DNA of 64,000 nt, from positions 124,001 through 188,000 of the forward strand of contig NZ_JAIELN010000009.1 in the NCBI RefSeq assembly GCF_019753045.1, read 5' to 3'. The notes under the pieces were generated by a model. It worked only from the letters and a program-made list of their open reading frames with translations, was not told the origin of the DNA and did not search any database. Made by a program: the position numbers and the translations under genes. Below are positions 9,478-18,053 of this stretch, piece by piece. The stretch comes from Hyphomicrobium sp. (GTDB taxonomy: Bacteria; Pseudomonadota; Alphaproteobacteria; Rhizobiales; Hyphomicrobiaceae). Within the stretch, counting starts at the first letter, position 1, and each line of letters starts with the position of its first letter.

Positions 9478-9729
9478 CTATCGATCTCGAACTGCAATCA
9501 CCAAGCCGACCACCGCGCCAAGCACAACTCCAAGCGGCCCCGTGATGAATATACCCAGCAGCGGCCCTTGGTTGGCTTCGGGGGTGAAAACGATCGGACC
9601 GACGAAGCCGCCCAAGAACCCCACGATCCCTAAAATGAGAGCCCAGCGGGCCATGGAAGCGAGCATTGCTTTGCCGATCCTATCACTGGTCTTCAGATTA
9701 AGAGCCTCGGCGGATGTGTCGAGACTCAT
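9478..9729 (-). CDS. Small two-helix membrane protein, unknown function
   Basis: 83 residues with two hydrophobic segments (about 31-50 and 57-80) separated by a short polar loop, giving a hairpin topology. Good glycine-rich membrane-helix composition (LGIVGFLGGFVGPIVF, GPLGVVLGAVVGLVIAV) supports a real protein. No convincing ribosome site is seen before the ATG and no family is recognised. Confidence 0.5.
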   Translation of the reverse strand: MSLDTSAEALNLKTSDRIGKAMLASMARWALILGIVGFLGGFVGPIVFTPEANQGPLLGIFITGPLGVVLGAVVGLVIAVRDR

Positions 9730-9840
9730 TCAAAAGCGACATAACGATTTGTGATTTGAGGAGGCTCGGAAGCGACGATTAAGTCCACGCCGGGAGAATG
9801 GAGCGGACAAGCGCCGGTCCCCGCCAGCAACCGCGCACCC

Positions 9841-10029
9841 TCAGTTCTTTGCAGGAAGCTTGGCGTACTCGTCGGGTGTTCTCGCATCCCAACTCGCGTT
9901 ACGCTTGAATTGCTCATCAATCGAAGGGTCGCAGTGGTGTTTAGCGCATCCGGGATCAGGTGATGCAGCGCAGCCGTTGAGAGCAACGAACAGTGTTAGC
10001 TGGAAGATCAGTCGAATAACCATCTGCAT
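9841..10029 (-). CDS. Putative small lipoprotein
   Basis: 62 residues. A hydrophobic N-terminus ends in VALNGC, an acceptable lipobox, so Cys20 could be lipidated. The mature part is short and polar with two more Cys (PGCAKHHCDP). A GGGATAA sequence sits just before the ATG. No known function; small entericidin-like or envelope-stress lipoproteins are common in such settings but no family match was recognised. Confidence 0.45.
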   Translation of the reverse strand: MQMVIRLIFQLTLFVALNGCAASPDPGCAKHHCDPSIDEQFKRNASWDARTPDEYAKLPAKN

Positions 10030-10061
10030 TGCTTATCCCGCATTATGCCCGACATTATCGG

Positions 10062-10244
10062 CTAGCGCTCTCGCATAAATCGAGCATTGGCTTTTTGCGC
10101 ACTGCGTCGCCGGCCGGCCGACGAAACGAGTTTTGTAACGTCGCTCCGCTCATCGAAACTGCGTTTCCTGAGACGCGCGGCTCTCACCGCAAGAGCCGCG
10201 CCTAGCGCCAACAGGATCACAATGCTCAAAATCAGAATTTTCAA
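10062..10244 (-). CDS. Small single-span membrane protein
   Basis: 60 residues from a TTG start preceded by GGGGAG nine bases upstream. Residues 1-20 form one hydrophobic helix; the rest is strongly basic (RAARLRKRSF, GRRRSAQKANARF) and would stay cytoplasmic. It is 32 bases upstream of the putative small lipoprotein on the same strand. No family is recognised and the call is tentative. Confidence 0.35.
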   Translation of the reverse strand: MKILILSIVILLALGAALAVRAARLRKRSFDERSDVTKLVSSAGRRRSAQKANARFMRER

Positions 10245-10607
10245 TCCATCGCTCCCCGGCGCTCAAATGCTTCAGCGGCTATAGCAGATCTCGCATCCGG
10301 CTGTTCAAAACGCTAGGCTCGAGATGCCATCTCCGAAAATCTTAGCCGCATGTTGAAACCCGACCACTCCCGCCATAGGCCGCGCGATTGTTTCAAGCCG
10401 TGGGGGTAGCGTGCTGTTATCCGGCGCTTGGATGTTCACTCCGCTCCGCCATCCCAGGGATAAGAATTTCCTCCGCGTGCGACGCATCATCACCACGACG
10501 CCGCTTGTCGCAAATGCTTCAAGAAAATATCGTTTGCTGGTTGGCGTAAGGGGGATAGTCCGGGGCACGAATATTTAGTGTTTAATTGTTTAAAGGTAGC
10601 CCAATCA

Positions 10608-10862
10608 ATGTCCTTCCCAACCGCCTCCGTAATCATCGTGTCTACGCCTGCCTGCGTTCCGCACATCAGGAACGCGCTTCTCGATAACGGAGCCAGAGCC
10701 CACGTTTTCAACACCTATGCCGCTGCATTGACGCTGCTACGACGGAAGAAAATCGACACCGTTGTGATTCAATTCGCTCGCGACACAGCCACCGTCAATT
10801 TCTGTGAAGCCGTGCGGTCTCTGAATGTGCCGTTGGTCTACGCTTCGCCCTGCACAAACTAG
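10608..10862 (+). CDS. Short receiver-like hypothetical protein
   Basis: 84 residues starting at an ATG preceded by AGGTAG. The pattern ASVIIVSTPACVPHIRNALL, then AAALTLLRRKKIDTVVIQF, then VRSLNVPLVYAS resembles the first part of a CheY-like receiver fold (strand-helix-strand-helix-strand). It lacks the acidic pocket, and a phosphoacceptor Asp is not clear, so phosphorylation is doubtful. Such short pseudo-receivers are common in Hyphomicrobiales, but this is inference from pattern only. Confidence 0.5.
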   Translation: MSFPTASVIIVSTPACVPHIRNALLDNGARAHVFNTYAAALTLLRRKKIDTVVIQFARDTATVNFCEAVRSLNVPLVYASPCTN

Positions 10863-11639
10863 ACATCAAGCTACGAACTCCCGATAGCGGCCGGCTTCCA
10901 TCTCAGAGCCTCTGATCGCGATCGGGTGCGACCAGGCTCGGCGAGCGTCGCACTATCGAGTGCGCCTCGCTGCTTGGTGGGAGTTTTTCAATTGCGAATC
11001 GGTGGTGCGTCCTTGCAGCATCAGGATTCAGCTCAGCAAGTTATCCACAGAACTTGAGAGTTGGTCAGTTGAATTTGATGGCGCAAGGGAGGACAATAAT
11101 CAGCATACTGTATTGATATTTCAGCACGTGTCTATATTTCAGACAGGGGGTATCTTTTTAGATATCCCCCTTTTGGCTTACCTGAAAGCTTCAGCGAAAC
11201 AACCTCTCGCATTGGTCGATTCCCCTAGTCTAAATATTTCACCGCTAATCCCGTCCCGCTCACGCCGCCCCAAGATGGCCGGAATTGACGCCACCTCTCG
11301 ATGATCCGCGGCATGACGGATTGATCCACCTTTGACACGACACACACAAATTCCACCGCAGGCCCCTCGCCGCCGCCGGTCGGAATTCGACCGCGCAGTT
11401 GATCAATCTCGATCGTCTCGAATTCGCCCTATCCTGGCTGGTGTGTCCGGCGCATTGCGGCCTCCGGCGTTTGCCACTCTTCACAGATTCAACACAGGCG
11501 ATAATAAAGATAATCTAAAAGCCTGCTTCGCTATTGATCACTGGAGCGCCCTAGCGTGCGCCAGTGAGGGGAACGGGGGTCGAGTGGTGGATCGCTACCG
11601 TCTCGGATCTCCAAACTTCAACGTGAGGATCAAACGAGC
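10863..11639. other. AT-rich intergenic region with a DnaA box and a hairpin
   Basis: About 780 bases with no supported gene. The section 11000-11240 is clearly more AT-rich than its surroundings. It contains a perfect DnaA-box consensus TTATCCACA at 11041-11049. A hairpin at 11146-11170 has a stem of about ten pairs with one bulge and a short T loop, followed by TTTT. An open frame through it (10960-11304) has no protein-like composition. Confidence 0.5.
11146..11174 (+). terminator. Hairpin followed by T-run
   Basis: GGGGGTATCT pairs with AGATATCCCCC (one bulged base), followed by TTTT. It has intrinsic-terminator form, but the nearest upstream gene on this strand ends almost 300 bases away, so it may instead end an unannotated transcript or be a remnant of a mobile element. 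Confidence 0.4.
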
Positions 11640-12581
11640 GTGACTGAAATAGCCTTGGGATTGGTCGGCGCATTCTATGCGTTCGCGGGATGGGTGGCGA
11701 CGCGAGCAGCTCTGACGTCCCTCTTCATGGACCAGGCCATCGCCGGCATCTCTGGACAGAAGCCGAAAGCCGCCGAAATGGCGCAGAGCTACTGGCTCCT
11801 CGCGGCTGCAAGTCTCATTCTCGCCGGTGGCGTTGCCCTCGTCATCCGCGCTGACGTGGCAATGTGGCTGTTCCTGCTCTCCGCGATTGGCCAGGCATTC
11901 TATTTGTATTACCTCGCCCCGCGCATCTTCGACCTCGAAGAGCCGCCTGACGCCACCGGTCGCGCACAGACGCGCAACGCCTTCGTGCTCTATTTGGCCG
12001 CCACCGCGTTTGTCGTTTGGGCGGCAAGCCGGGACGCGCTGATGAGCTGGCAAGAGGTGCCAGGCCCGCTCCTCGCTGCTGCCTGCACGGCCGTCACCGC
12101 CCATTTCGGCTATGTTCTCTGGATGGTCGTCGGCCCCGGCAGCATGCGCGCATCGACGAGCGAGTCCCCGCTCGCGTGGTCCGACGATGCCGCGTCGTCT
12201 GACGATGACAATCCCTCGACCCTCGAGAGCGATCCTTCGCAATCCCGGTCGATCAAGGTGATGGCCGACTACCACACGTATCCGCTCTGGGCGATGGACG
12301 AGCACCTTTACGGAGATTTTCCCCCGGAACGGCTCGGACTCTCGCCAGAGTTGTCGGCCGACCTCAACGCGTGGGCGGTTGCCTTCACTTCGTCATTGGA
12401 CGGCGATGATCCAGCCAACAGCCTATGGTCGAACGAGCAGCATCGAGCCCACCAGGCCGAGGCGCGGCCGCTCGCTCTTCGCATCGCAAGAGAGCGACCC
12501 GATCTCAAGGTCTTTGTCGCAGACGGTACGGGAGATTTTGTCGAGGTTGGAAATAATCCGGCCCAAGAGACTGAGCTATAA
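11640..12581 (+). CDS. Multi-span membrane protein with cytosolic C-terminal domain, unknown function
   Basis: 313 residues from a GTG start. About four hydrophobic segments lie in the first 165 residues (FYAFAGWVATRAALTSLF; SYWLLAAASLILAGGVALVI; VAMWLFLLSAIGQAFYLYYL; and a later one). An acidic Ser/Asp-rich linker (SDDAASSDDDN) follows, then a soluble domain of about 110 residues containing YPLWAMDEHLYGDFPPERLG and ending near a Phe-rich patch. Real coding composition is clear but no family was recognised. It stands alone. Confidence 0.7.
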   Translation: MTEIALGLVGAFYAFAGWVATRAALTSLFMDQAIAGISGQKPKAAEMAQSYWLLAAASLILAGGVALVIRADVAMWLFLLSAIGQAFYLYYLAPRIFDLEEPPDATGRAQTRNAFVLYLAATAFVVWAASRDALMSWQEVPGPLLAAACTAVTAHFGYVLWMVVGPGSMRASTSESPLAWSDDAASSDDDNPSTLESDPSQSRSIKVMADYHTYPLWAMDEHLYGDFPPERLGLSPELSADLNAWAVAFTSSLDGDDPANSLWSNEQHRAHQAEARPLALRIARERPDLKVFVADGTGDFVEVGNNPAQETEL

Positions 12582-12604
12582 CGCGCCACTCAGGCTGCTC
12601 ATCG

Positions 12605-13051
12605 TCATGCGTCTTTGCTGATTTTACCCAGAAGCGCGAGCGTCTTTCGGTCGGGGCCGTTGCAAAACGTATAGAGCGCACGCGCGTAGATGCTTTCGTG
12701 CCCCGTCACCGACGCGAACAGCGTCATCGACGAGTGGAATTTCAGATTGTCGGGCGTGCCCAGAATATCGATGAGGGATTTGTCTCTGTGATCGAGCATG
12801 AGGGCCGTCACCTGAGCAAGGCGGGGGCCGAGGATCGGATGACCTACATAGGCCAGAGCCTCCTCATAGCTCCCGATGCCGAATTTCTCCGACATAGCGC
12901 TTGAGCCGAGCCCGCGCAGCTGCGGAAAAACGTACCACATCCAGTGCGACTGCTTTTTGCCAGCTGCGAGTTCCCTCGCCGCACGCGCGAAGCTATCCGC
13001 CTGAGCATTGACAAACCGTTCGAGGTCGAAGGGATCGGCGCGATTCTCCAT
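12605..13051 (-). CDS. DUF1810 family protein
   Basis: 148 residues, soluble. The features of DUF1810 are plain: DPFDLERFVNAQ near the N-terminus, the signature KKQSHWMWYVFPQLRGLG, SEKFGIGSYEEALAYVGHP, and the C-terminal KFHSSMTLFA. The family is widespread and of unproven biochemical function. The ATG is preceded by GAGG. It converges on the membrane protein to its left with 23 bases between stops. Confidence 0.92.
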   Translation of the reverse strand: MENRADPFDLERFVNAQADSFARAARELAAGKKQSHWMWYVFPQLRGLGSSAMSEKFGIGSYEEALAYVGHPILGPRLAQVTALMLDHRDKSLIDILGTPDNLKFHSSMTLFASVTGHESIYARALYTFCNGPDRKTLALLGKISKDA

Positions 13052-13217
13052 TTGCGATCCTCAACTACGGCATGGCGCACGACCGGCCGAGAATTTCTTC
13101 AATAGGCTCTACAATGACAATGCTACTGCGAATCCGCAAAAGCTCGCACTTTTTACTCCGTACACGGCGATCATCCCCACGCGAAATATAAGCAGACGGC
13201 AAACATTGCTAACGGCG

Positions 13218-14123
13218 TCAGCCGCTTCCCCGCTTTAACGCCCGAACCTTCGCAATGTTCATTTTATGAACGGCCTCATAAGGCTCGAAATAGCTGATTG
13301 CACCGCCTGCCAGCGGCTCGGCGAGAAAAGCTTTGAGAGGTTGTGCCGCAAGATGGTCGTCTTCCGCGACCCCGATCAGACGTTCGACGTAAATACGCGT
13401 CGCGTCGATCAAACCGGCATCATAGCCCGGCCCCGCTATGCGCTCAGGCGCGCCGTGGTTCGGAAGAATGCGCGAAAAATCCCAAGTCGCAAGCTGTCCT
13501 AGCCCGTCAAGATGCTGCACCAGACGGTCAGGCTCGTCGACATATGTGACCGTATCTTCGAGCGTATCGCCGGCGAGCAATGTTCCGTCTCCCGGCAGGT
13601 GCATCGCGACGCCGTCACGACTGTGAATATCGAGCGGCCGCAACTCGATCCCAACATCGCCGCAGCTCAACTCAAGTCCGCCGGAGAACGTCGTCGTCGG
13701 CAGAACAAGCGGCGAAATTCCCGGCAACCCATCGAGCGTTCCGGCCTCGATTGCTTTCTTCTTATCCGACAGCAACCGCGCGGTTTCCTCACACGCGATG
13801 ATTTCACAGTCATCAAAAACCGCGTTGCCCGCAACGTGATCCAGATGCCAATGGCTCAACACAACGCGGATATCACGAACACCGCGCGCTTCGAGCTCCC
13901 GCCTGATGGCCCCAGCATGCGCGAGCGACAAATGCGTGTCGTAGACAACCGCCGACGCACCATCGACAACCGCATAGCTGCAAATACCCAGCGCATAACC
14001 GCCGTCATCAAGCCAATTCGGCTCCGAGGAATGATACCGCTTGCCCGGCACGCGGCCATCATAGAAGCCGACCAGATTCTTCCCGAGTTGCAGCGCCCTC
14101 AGCGTCTCTAGCTCTGTCCCCAT
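13218..14123 (-). CDS. MBL-fold metallo-hydrolase
   Basis: 301 residues from the ATG at 14123, chosen because GGAG precedes it; an in-frame ATG 39 bases further up adds residues that do not look native. The metallo-beta-lactamase motif HWHLDHVAGN near residue 90 supplies the HxHxDH metal ligands; a later Asp in LLAGDTLED and His in LPNHGAPERI complete a likely di-zinc site. No extra DNA- or RNA-processing domains are present. Substrate is not predictable; glyoxalase-II-like or lactonase-like hydrolysis is possible. Isolated gene. Confidence 0.88.
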   Translation of the reverse strand: MGTELETLRALQLGKNLVGFYDGRVPGKRYHSSEPNWLDDGGYALGICSYAVVDGASAVVYDTHLSLAHAGAIRRELEARGVRDIRVVLSHWHLDHVAGNAVFDDCEIIACEETARLLSDKKKAIEAGTLDGLPGISPLVLPTTTFSGGLELSCGDVGIELRPLDIHSRDGVAMHLPGDGTLLAGDTLEDTVTYVDEPDRLVQHLDGLGQLATWDFSRILPNHGAPERIAGPGYDAGLIDATRIYVERLIGVAEDDHLAAQPLKAFLAEPLAGGAISYFEPYEAVHKMNIAKVRALKRGSG

Positions 14124-14523
14124 CGGGCCCTCTCCATCATGCAACAGCGAACACCGATGCACGGCCCGCCCACTTCTTCCGCTTCAAATGCGTGTTCAAG
14201 AACGACCTGAGCTCTCCGATCGCCACGATCGGATCGAAATCCCTCAGGATCACCGCACGCTCACACACGCCGTCGAGAAAAGCACGACTTCATTGCCCGG
14301 CTTGATTACAAGGGTAGCGGCCAAGAGTGGCGGCATGGGCACCCCCTGCCGCCACATACCTCCCCGCTCCCGAAGGAGCGTGCGCCCATTTCTCTGCCAT
14401 GCTAGCCTCGGATGGGCGGCCGGGTTCTCTCGCACATGACGACAACATCAGGCGCCTGAAATGGGCCGGATTGCTTCGAAAGAACAAGCCGCTGGCTCGT
14501 CCTTTCGAAACCAGGAGGGTGGT
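14124..14523. other. Intergenic region between divergent genes
   Basis: About 400 bases that must hold promoters for the MBL-fold gene and the small membrane protein. A short hairpin GCTCC-CGAA-GGAGC lies near 14370. No gene or clear binding site was recognised. Confidence 0.35.
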
Positions 14524-14805
14524 ATGCCGAACTTTGGAATTCCTCGCCGGGTCGCGTCGGATTTCAAGGCCGAATCTGTGTCCGTCAACTGGAGACGCGG
14601 CCTGTTTCGAGTCTGGATGCTGATCTCGGCAGGCTGGATCATGGGATGGACGATCTACCTTATACTCGAAGGCGTCCAAGGCAGCCTGAGCACGAGAGGC
14701 GATTTCATCGAGGTCCCGATATTGCTCTTCGCTCCACCGATTGCGCTTTGGCTATTCGGCTTGGCCGCGGCCTGGGCCATTCGTGGATTCGAAGTCGAGA
14801 GATAA
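14524..14805 (+). CDS. Small two-helix membrane protein
   Basis: 93 residues starting at an ATG preceded by a strong AGGAGGG ribosome site at 14512-14518, which decides against the upstream in-frame ATG at 14461. Two hydrophobic spans (LFRVWMLISAGWIMGWTIYL and LLFAPPIALWLFGLAAAWAI) flank a polar loop of about 20 residues. The form resembles small DUF-type inner-membrane proteins of Rhizobiales; no function is assigned. Confidence 0.7.
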   Translation: MPNFGIPRRVASDFKAESVSVNWRRGLFRVWMLISAGWIMGWTIYLILEGVQGSLSTRGDFIEVPILLFAPPIALWLFGLAAAWAIRGFEVER

Positions 14806-14874
14806 AAAACCGCGGCGCCCATCGGCGCCGTGCGGCAACGAAGGAATTATGAAATTGACCGGACGCCGGCGCGA

Positions 14875-15192
14875 TCACGTCGCGTCGGATTGCGCGCGTG
14901 CGTGTTCGGGCGAACCTTTCGTCTTCCAGAACCGGTGAGCGCGCGCTTCCTCGTTGTCGCTCTTCGTCAGCGACAAATGTTCTGCGAGCGCTTTCGAATC
15001 CTTGATGACGTCTTCCCAGGTCAGGTCGGCAGCCTGCAACATTTCCGAAGCCTTCAACGCCGCCGACGCCCGCTCGCCTTCATTCGGAGAGGCGAGCATC
15101 GCGCAGAGCTTCATGAAGCGGGAAATGTCGAGAGCAACGGGACGCCGCTCGGCCGAACCGACGGATTGAATGCGACGACGCCACTTGGCCAT
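14875..15192 (-). CDS. DUF2786-like hypothetical protein
   Basis: 105 residues, soluble and helical. The centre, FMKLCAMLASPNEGERASAA followed by ALKASEMLQAADLTWEDVI, resembles the short helical DUF2786 domain, in which clustered helix repeats follow a similar SPNE...A.A pattern. The function of that domain is unknown. The C-terminus is charged and probably disordered. It is convergent with the upstream membrane protein and about 130 bases from the tRNA-Gly gene on the same strand. Confidence 0.6.
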   Translation of the reverse strand: MAKWRRRIQSVGSAERRPVALDISRFMKLCAMLASPNEGERASAALKASEMLQAADLTWEDVIKDSKALAEHLSLTKSDNEEARAHRFWKTKGSPEHARAQSDAT

Positions 15193-15325
15193 GTCACCCT
15201 CTGAAAGACGTACCCTAAGTCTTGTACCCTGCGTTTCAACAGCTTGGTAGTCACTTGCGCGACGCCCCGCGAAACAGCCGAGCTCCCTATAGGCCTTTGA
15301 TTTTATGGAAGAATTATGGAGAAGT

Positions 15326-15399
15326 TGGAGCGGGTGATGGGAATCGAACCCACGTATTCAGCTTGGAAGGCTGCTGCTCTACCATTGAGCTACACCCGC
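15326..15399 (-). tRNA. tRNA-Gly (anticodon TCC)
   Basis: A 74-base cloverleaf on the minus strand. The acceptor stem GCGGGTG pairs with CACCCGC, followed by discriminator T and an encoded CCA. The D-arm contains AGCTCAATGGTAGAGC, the anticodon loop reads CTTCCAA (anticodon TCC), and the T-arm contains GGTTCGATTCC. All arms pair, so the gene should be functional. Confidence 0.96.
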
Positions 15400-15660
15400 G
15401 CCGCGGCGAATTCCGCGTTTTGTAGCGAATTTTTTTCGATCCGCAACGGCCTTTGACTGCCATCGCGCCGTTGACCACACCTTACCCAACCACGCGTTTC
15501 CATCAGCACCACGCCAAAACGCCGTCATAACGGACAAGATTCAGCATCCTGCCTGCACAATAGCACCCGGCGCGTGTTGATTGTGTCGCGCCCCCGATGC
15601 AGAAAAGGCAAAAAAAAAAAAAGCAGCGACGAACTGCAACTTAATTTTGGGGGAAGAACA

Positions 15661-17352
15661 ATGAGTGCAACGAGCCCGGCGGACACGTCCGCTCCCGGTT
15701 TGCTTGATCGAGAACGTATCGTCGCGAAGGCTGGCTTCAATCGCTGGCTCGTCCCGCCGGCGGCTCTCGCCATCCATCTCTGCATCGGCATGGCATACGG
15801 CTTCTCCGTTTTTTGGAAACCGCTGCAAGCCGCTCTCCTCGGCGCCGACGGCAAACCTCTGCCTGAATGCTCCGCGGGTGCAGTAACCTTCAGCGAAAAG
15901 GCCGCAGGCACGCTCAAAGCCCTGTCCGCGACCGACTGCAATTGGAGCCAGTTCGATCTCGGCTGGATGTTCACATTCTTCTTCGTCCTGCTCGGCGTCT
16001 CCGCCGCGATTTGGGGCGGTTGGCTTGAACGTGCGGGCCCGCGCAAAGCCGGCGTGGTCGCCGCAATCTGCTGGTGCGGCGGCCTCGTCATTTCCGCCCT
16101 CGGCGTCCACCAGCATCACCTTTGGCTCATGTGGCTGGGCGCCGGCGTCATCGGAGGTGTTGGTCTCGGACTAGGCTACATCTCGCCGGTATCGACTCTG
16201 ATCAAGTGGTTCCCCGACCGTCGCGGCATGGCGACCGGCTTGGCCATCATGGGTTTCGGCGGCGGCGCGATGATCGGTTCGCCGCTCGCCACGCTCCTCA
16301 TGAGCCACTTCAAGACGGAAGCTGATCCCGGCGTCTGGCAGACCTTCCTCGTCATGGCGGCGATCTACGCCGTATTCATGCTGATCGGTGCGTTTGCCTA
16401 TCGCCTGCCGCCAGCCGGATGGAAGCCCGAGGGCTGGACACCGCCGGCGTCGACGAACGCAATGATCACGTCGAACCAGGTGCATCTCGCCAACGCGCAC
16501 AAGACGCCCCAGTTCTGGCTCTTGTGGCTGGTGCTCTGCCTCAACGTTTCGGCTGGTATCGGCATCATCGGAGCCGCTTCGCCAATGTTGCAGGAGACGT
16601 TCGGCGGCGCCTTGATCGGTCACCCCGAACTTTCATTCGCCGATGTCAAAAAGGACGCCGCTCTCGCAGCTCAAGCCGCGGGCGTCGCGGCCGGGTTCGT
16701 CGGCCTCATCTCGCTCTTCAACATCTTCGGCCGGATTGCGTGGGCCTCGTCCTCAGACGCGCTCGGCCGAAAGCAAACCTACTTCATCTTCTTCGTGCTC
16801 GGAGCGAGCCTCTACGCGCTCGCGACGCAAGCGGCCGAATGGAAGTCGCTGGCGCTCTTCGTCGCCTGCTTCTGCATCATTGCATCGATGTACGGCGGCG
16901 GCTTTGCGACGATACCTGCCTACCTCGCCGACATGTTCGGCACTCAGTTCGTCGGCGCCATCCACGGCCGTCTCCTCACCGCGTGGTCGACAGCCGGCAT
17001 CGTCGGTCCGGTGATCGTGAACTACTTGCACGACACCCGGCAAGCTGAAGGCATTCCTGCCGATCAGATCTACGGACCCATATTTTACGTGCTGGCGGGT
17101 CTGTTGGTCGTCGGCTTCCTCGCCAACCTGCTCGTGCGTCCCGTTAATCCGAAATGGAACATGCCGGACGCCGAAATCGCCGAAGAACGCGCCAAACTGC
17201 ATGAGAAGGGCGGCACCAAAACCTCAGGCTCGTTCGGCATCGGCAAGGGCGGCCTCGATGCGAAGGCCGTGCCGTTCTGGCTCCTCGTCCTGATCCCGCT
17301 CTGCTGGGGCATCTGGACCACGGTGCAGAAAACTGTTGCGCTGTTTGGCTAG
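15661..17352 (+). CDS. OFA-family MFS transporter (oxalate/formate antiporter-like) with extra C-terminal helix
   Basis: 563 residues, longer than the usual 400-450 of the family. The ATG at 15661 follows TTTGGGGGAAGAAC, a strong ribosome site, which rules out the upstream in-frame start. Twelve MFS helices are visible, with family markers GMAYGFSVFWKPLQ, GVGLGLGYISPVSTLIKWFP and DRRGMATGLAIMGFGGGAM. A 60-residue insertion between helices 1 and 2 holds two Cys. After helix 12 there is a charged linker (NMPDAEIAEERAKLHEKGG) and then one more hydrophobic helix (VPFWLLVLIPLCWGIWTTVQ). That last helix resembles the separate MFS small subunit encoded next to other OFA transporters, here apparently fused. 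Substrate could be oxalate, formate or another small acid. Confidence 0.88.
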   Translation: MSATSPADTSAPGLLDRERIVAKAGFNRWLVPPAALAIHLCIGMAYGFSVFWKPLQAALLGADGKPLPECSAGAVTFSEKAAGTLKALSATDCNWSQFDLGWMFTFFFVLLGVSAAIWGGWLERAGPRKAGVVAAICWCGGLVISALGVHQHHLWLMWLGAGVIGGVGLGLGYISPVSTLIKWFPDRRGMATGLAIMGFGGGAMIGSPLATLLMSHFKTEADPGVWQTFLVMAAIYAVFMLIGAFAYRLPPAGWKPEGWTPPASTNAMITSNQVHLANAHKTPQFWLLWLVLCLNVSAGIGIIGAASPMLQETFGGALIGHPELSFADVKKDAALAAQAAGVAAGFVGLISLFNIFGRIAWASSSDALGRKQTYFIFFVLGASLYALATQAAEWKSLALFVACFCIIASMYGGGFATIPAYLADMFGTQFVGAIHGRLLTAWSTAGIVGPVIVNYLHDTRQAEGIPADQIYGPIFYVLAGLLVVGFLANLLVRPVNPKWNMPDAEIAEERAKLHEKGGTKTSGSFGIGKGGLDAKAVPFWLLVLIPLCWGIWTTVQKTVALFG

Positions 17353-17362
17353 AAGGTCTGCT

Positions 17363-17402
17363 GGCGCATGCGGCCCGCCTCCTAAGGCGGGTTGCATGCG
17401 CC
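17363..17402 (+). terminator. Strong hairpin terminator after the MFS gene
   Basis: Begins 11 bases after the stop. Outer stem GGCGCATGC pairs with GCATGCGCC, inner stem CCCGCCT pairs with AGGCGGG. It lacks a clear T-run, so it may be a rho-aided or bidirectional stop. Confidence 0.7.
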
Positions 17403-17440
17403 ATCAAATTTGATTGGTTCAAGAACCCCGCCACAAGGCC

Positions 17441-17480
17441 GCGCCGGCGGCCGGCTCCGCGCAGCGGAGTCGCCGGCGCC
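17441..17480 (-). terminator. GC-rich hairpin downstream of the NDUFS4-like gene
   Basis: GCGCCGGCG pairs with CGCCGGCGC and inner GGCTCCGC with GCGGAGTC. It lies between the convergent MFS and NDUFS4-like genes, 28 bases beyond the stop of the latter, and likely ends its transcript. Confidence 0.55.
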
Positions 17481-17507
17481 AAACGACGATACGTCGCCGG
17501 GGCCAAC

Positions 17508-17813
17508 TTAATGCGTCCAGTTGGTCGTCCGGCCGTAGCGGAAGTTATCGGCGTACGCCTTGCGGATCGGCTTGCGCGGCTTCGGCTCCGTCAACGTATA
17601 GGCAAGACCGGCGCGCGTCGCATACGCAACCGCCTCTTCCTTGGTATCGAACTCCAGCCGTACCTGCGATTGCATATCGCGAGAACTCGTCCAACCCATC
17701 AGCGGATCGATATCACGAGGGCTCGCCGGTCCGAACTCGAGCACCCAATCTTTCGTGCGCGCTTCCCCGGACTGCATGGCAGTCTTGGCGGGTTTGAAGA
17801 TCCGTGCCGTCAT
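17508..17813 (-). CDS. NDUFS4-like complex I accessory protein (ETC complex I subunit region)
   Basis: 101 residues; the start was moved to the ATG at 17813, preceded by GGAG, because the upstream frame is not protein-like. MTARIFKPAKTAMQSG, WVLEFGPASPRDIDPLMGWT and the C-terminal YADNFRYGRTTNWTH match the conserved 18-kDa/NDUFS4 accessory subunit that alphaproteobacteria share with mitochondria. It binds the peripheral arm of NADH:quinone oxidoreductase and stabilises the N-module. It stands away from nuo genes, as usual in this class. Phylogenetically it supports an alphaproteobacterial origin for the window. Confidence 0.93.
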   Translation of the reverse strand: MTARIFKPAKTAMQSGEARTKDWVLEFGPASPRDIDPLMGWTSSRDMQSQVRLEFDTKEEAVAYATRAGLAYTLTEPKPRKPIRKAYADNFRYGRTTNWTH

Positions 17814-18053
17814 GGTGGCTCCGCTTAGAAATCGACGACTGACCGGGCAACCTCGAACGAACACGTAAGAAACGCCCAGACCGCCGCTTGCCCGCCGAAC
17901 CCACCCTGGATGGTCAAGGCCTGGCAAACGTCAGGTGAGCCATTTAGCATCTTGAATTGAGCTTTTCGACCCCAATTTCGGACGACGACACCCTGCCGCT
18001 CCAGGCCCCCAGGAGCGGTAAATGCCGATGCGGCTCGGGGGCTTGGCGCCCGC

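Noticed and set aside
11041-11049. Possible replication origin from the DnaA box
   Set aside because: Only one perfect box, no cluster, no dnaA/dnaN/hemE/parAB neighbours. A single box is not evidence of an origin.
10960-11304. 114-codon open frame in the AT-rich intergenic region
   Set aside because: No ribosome site, no protein-like pattern, and a hairpin with a T-run lies inside it.
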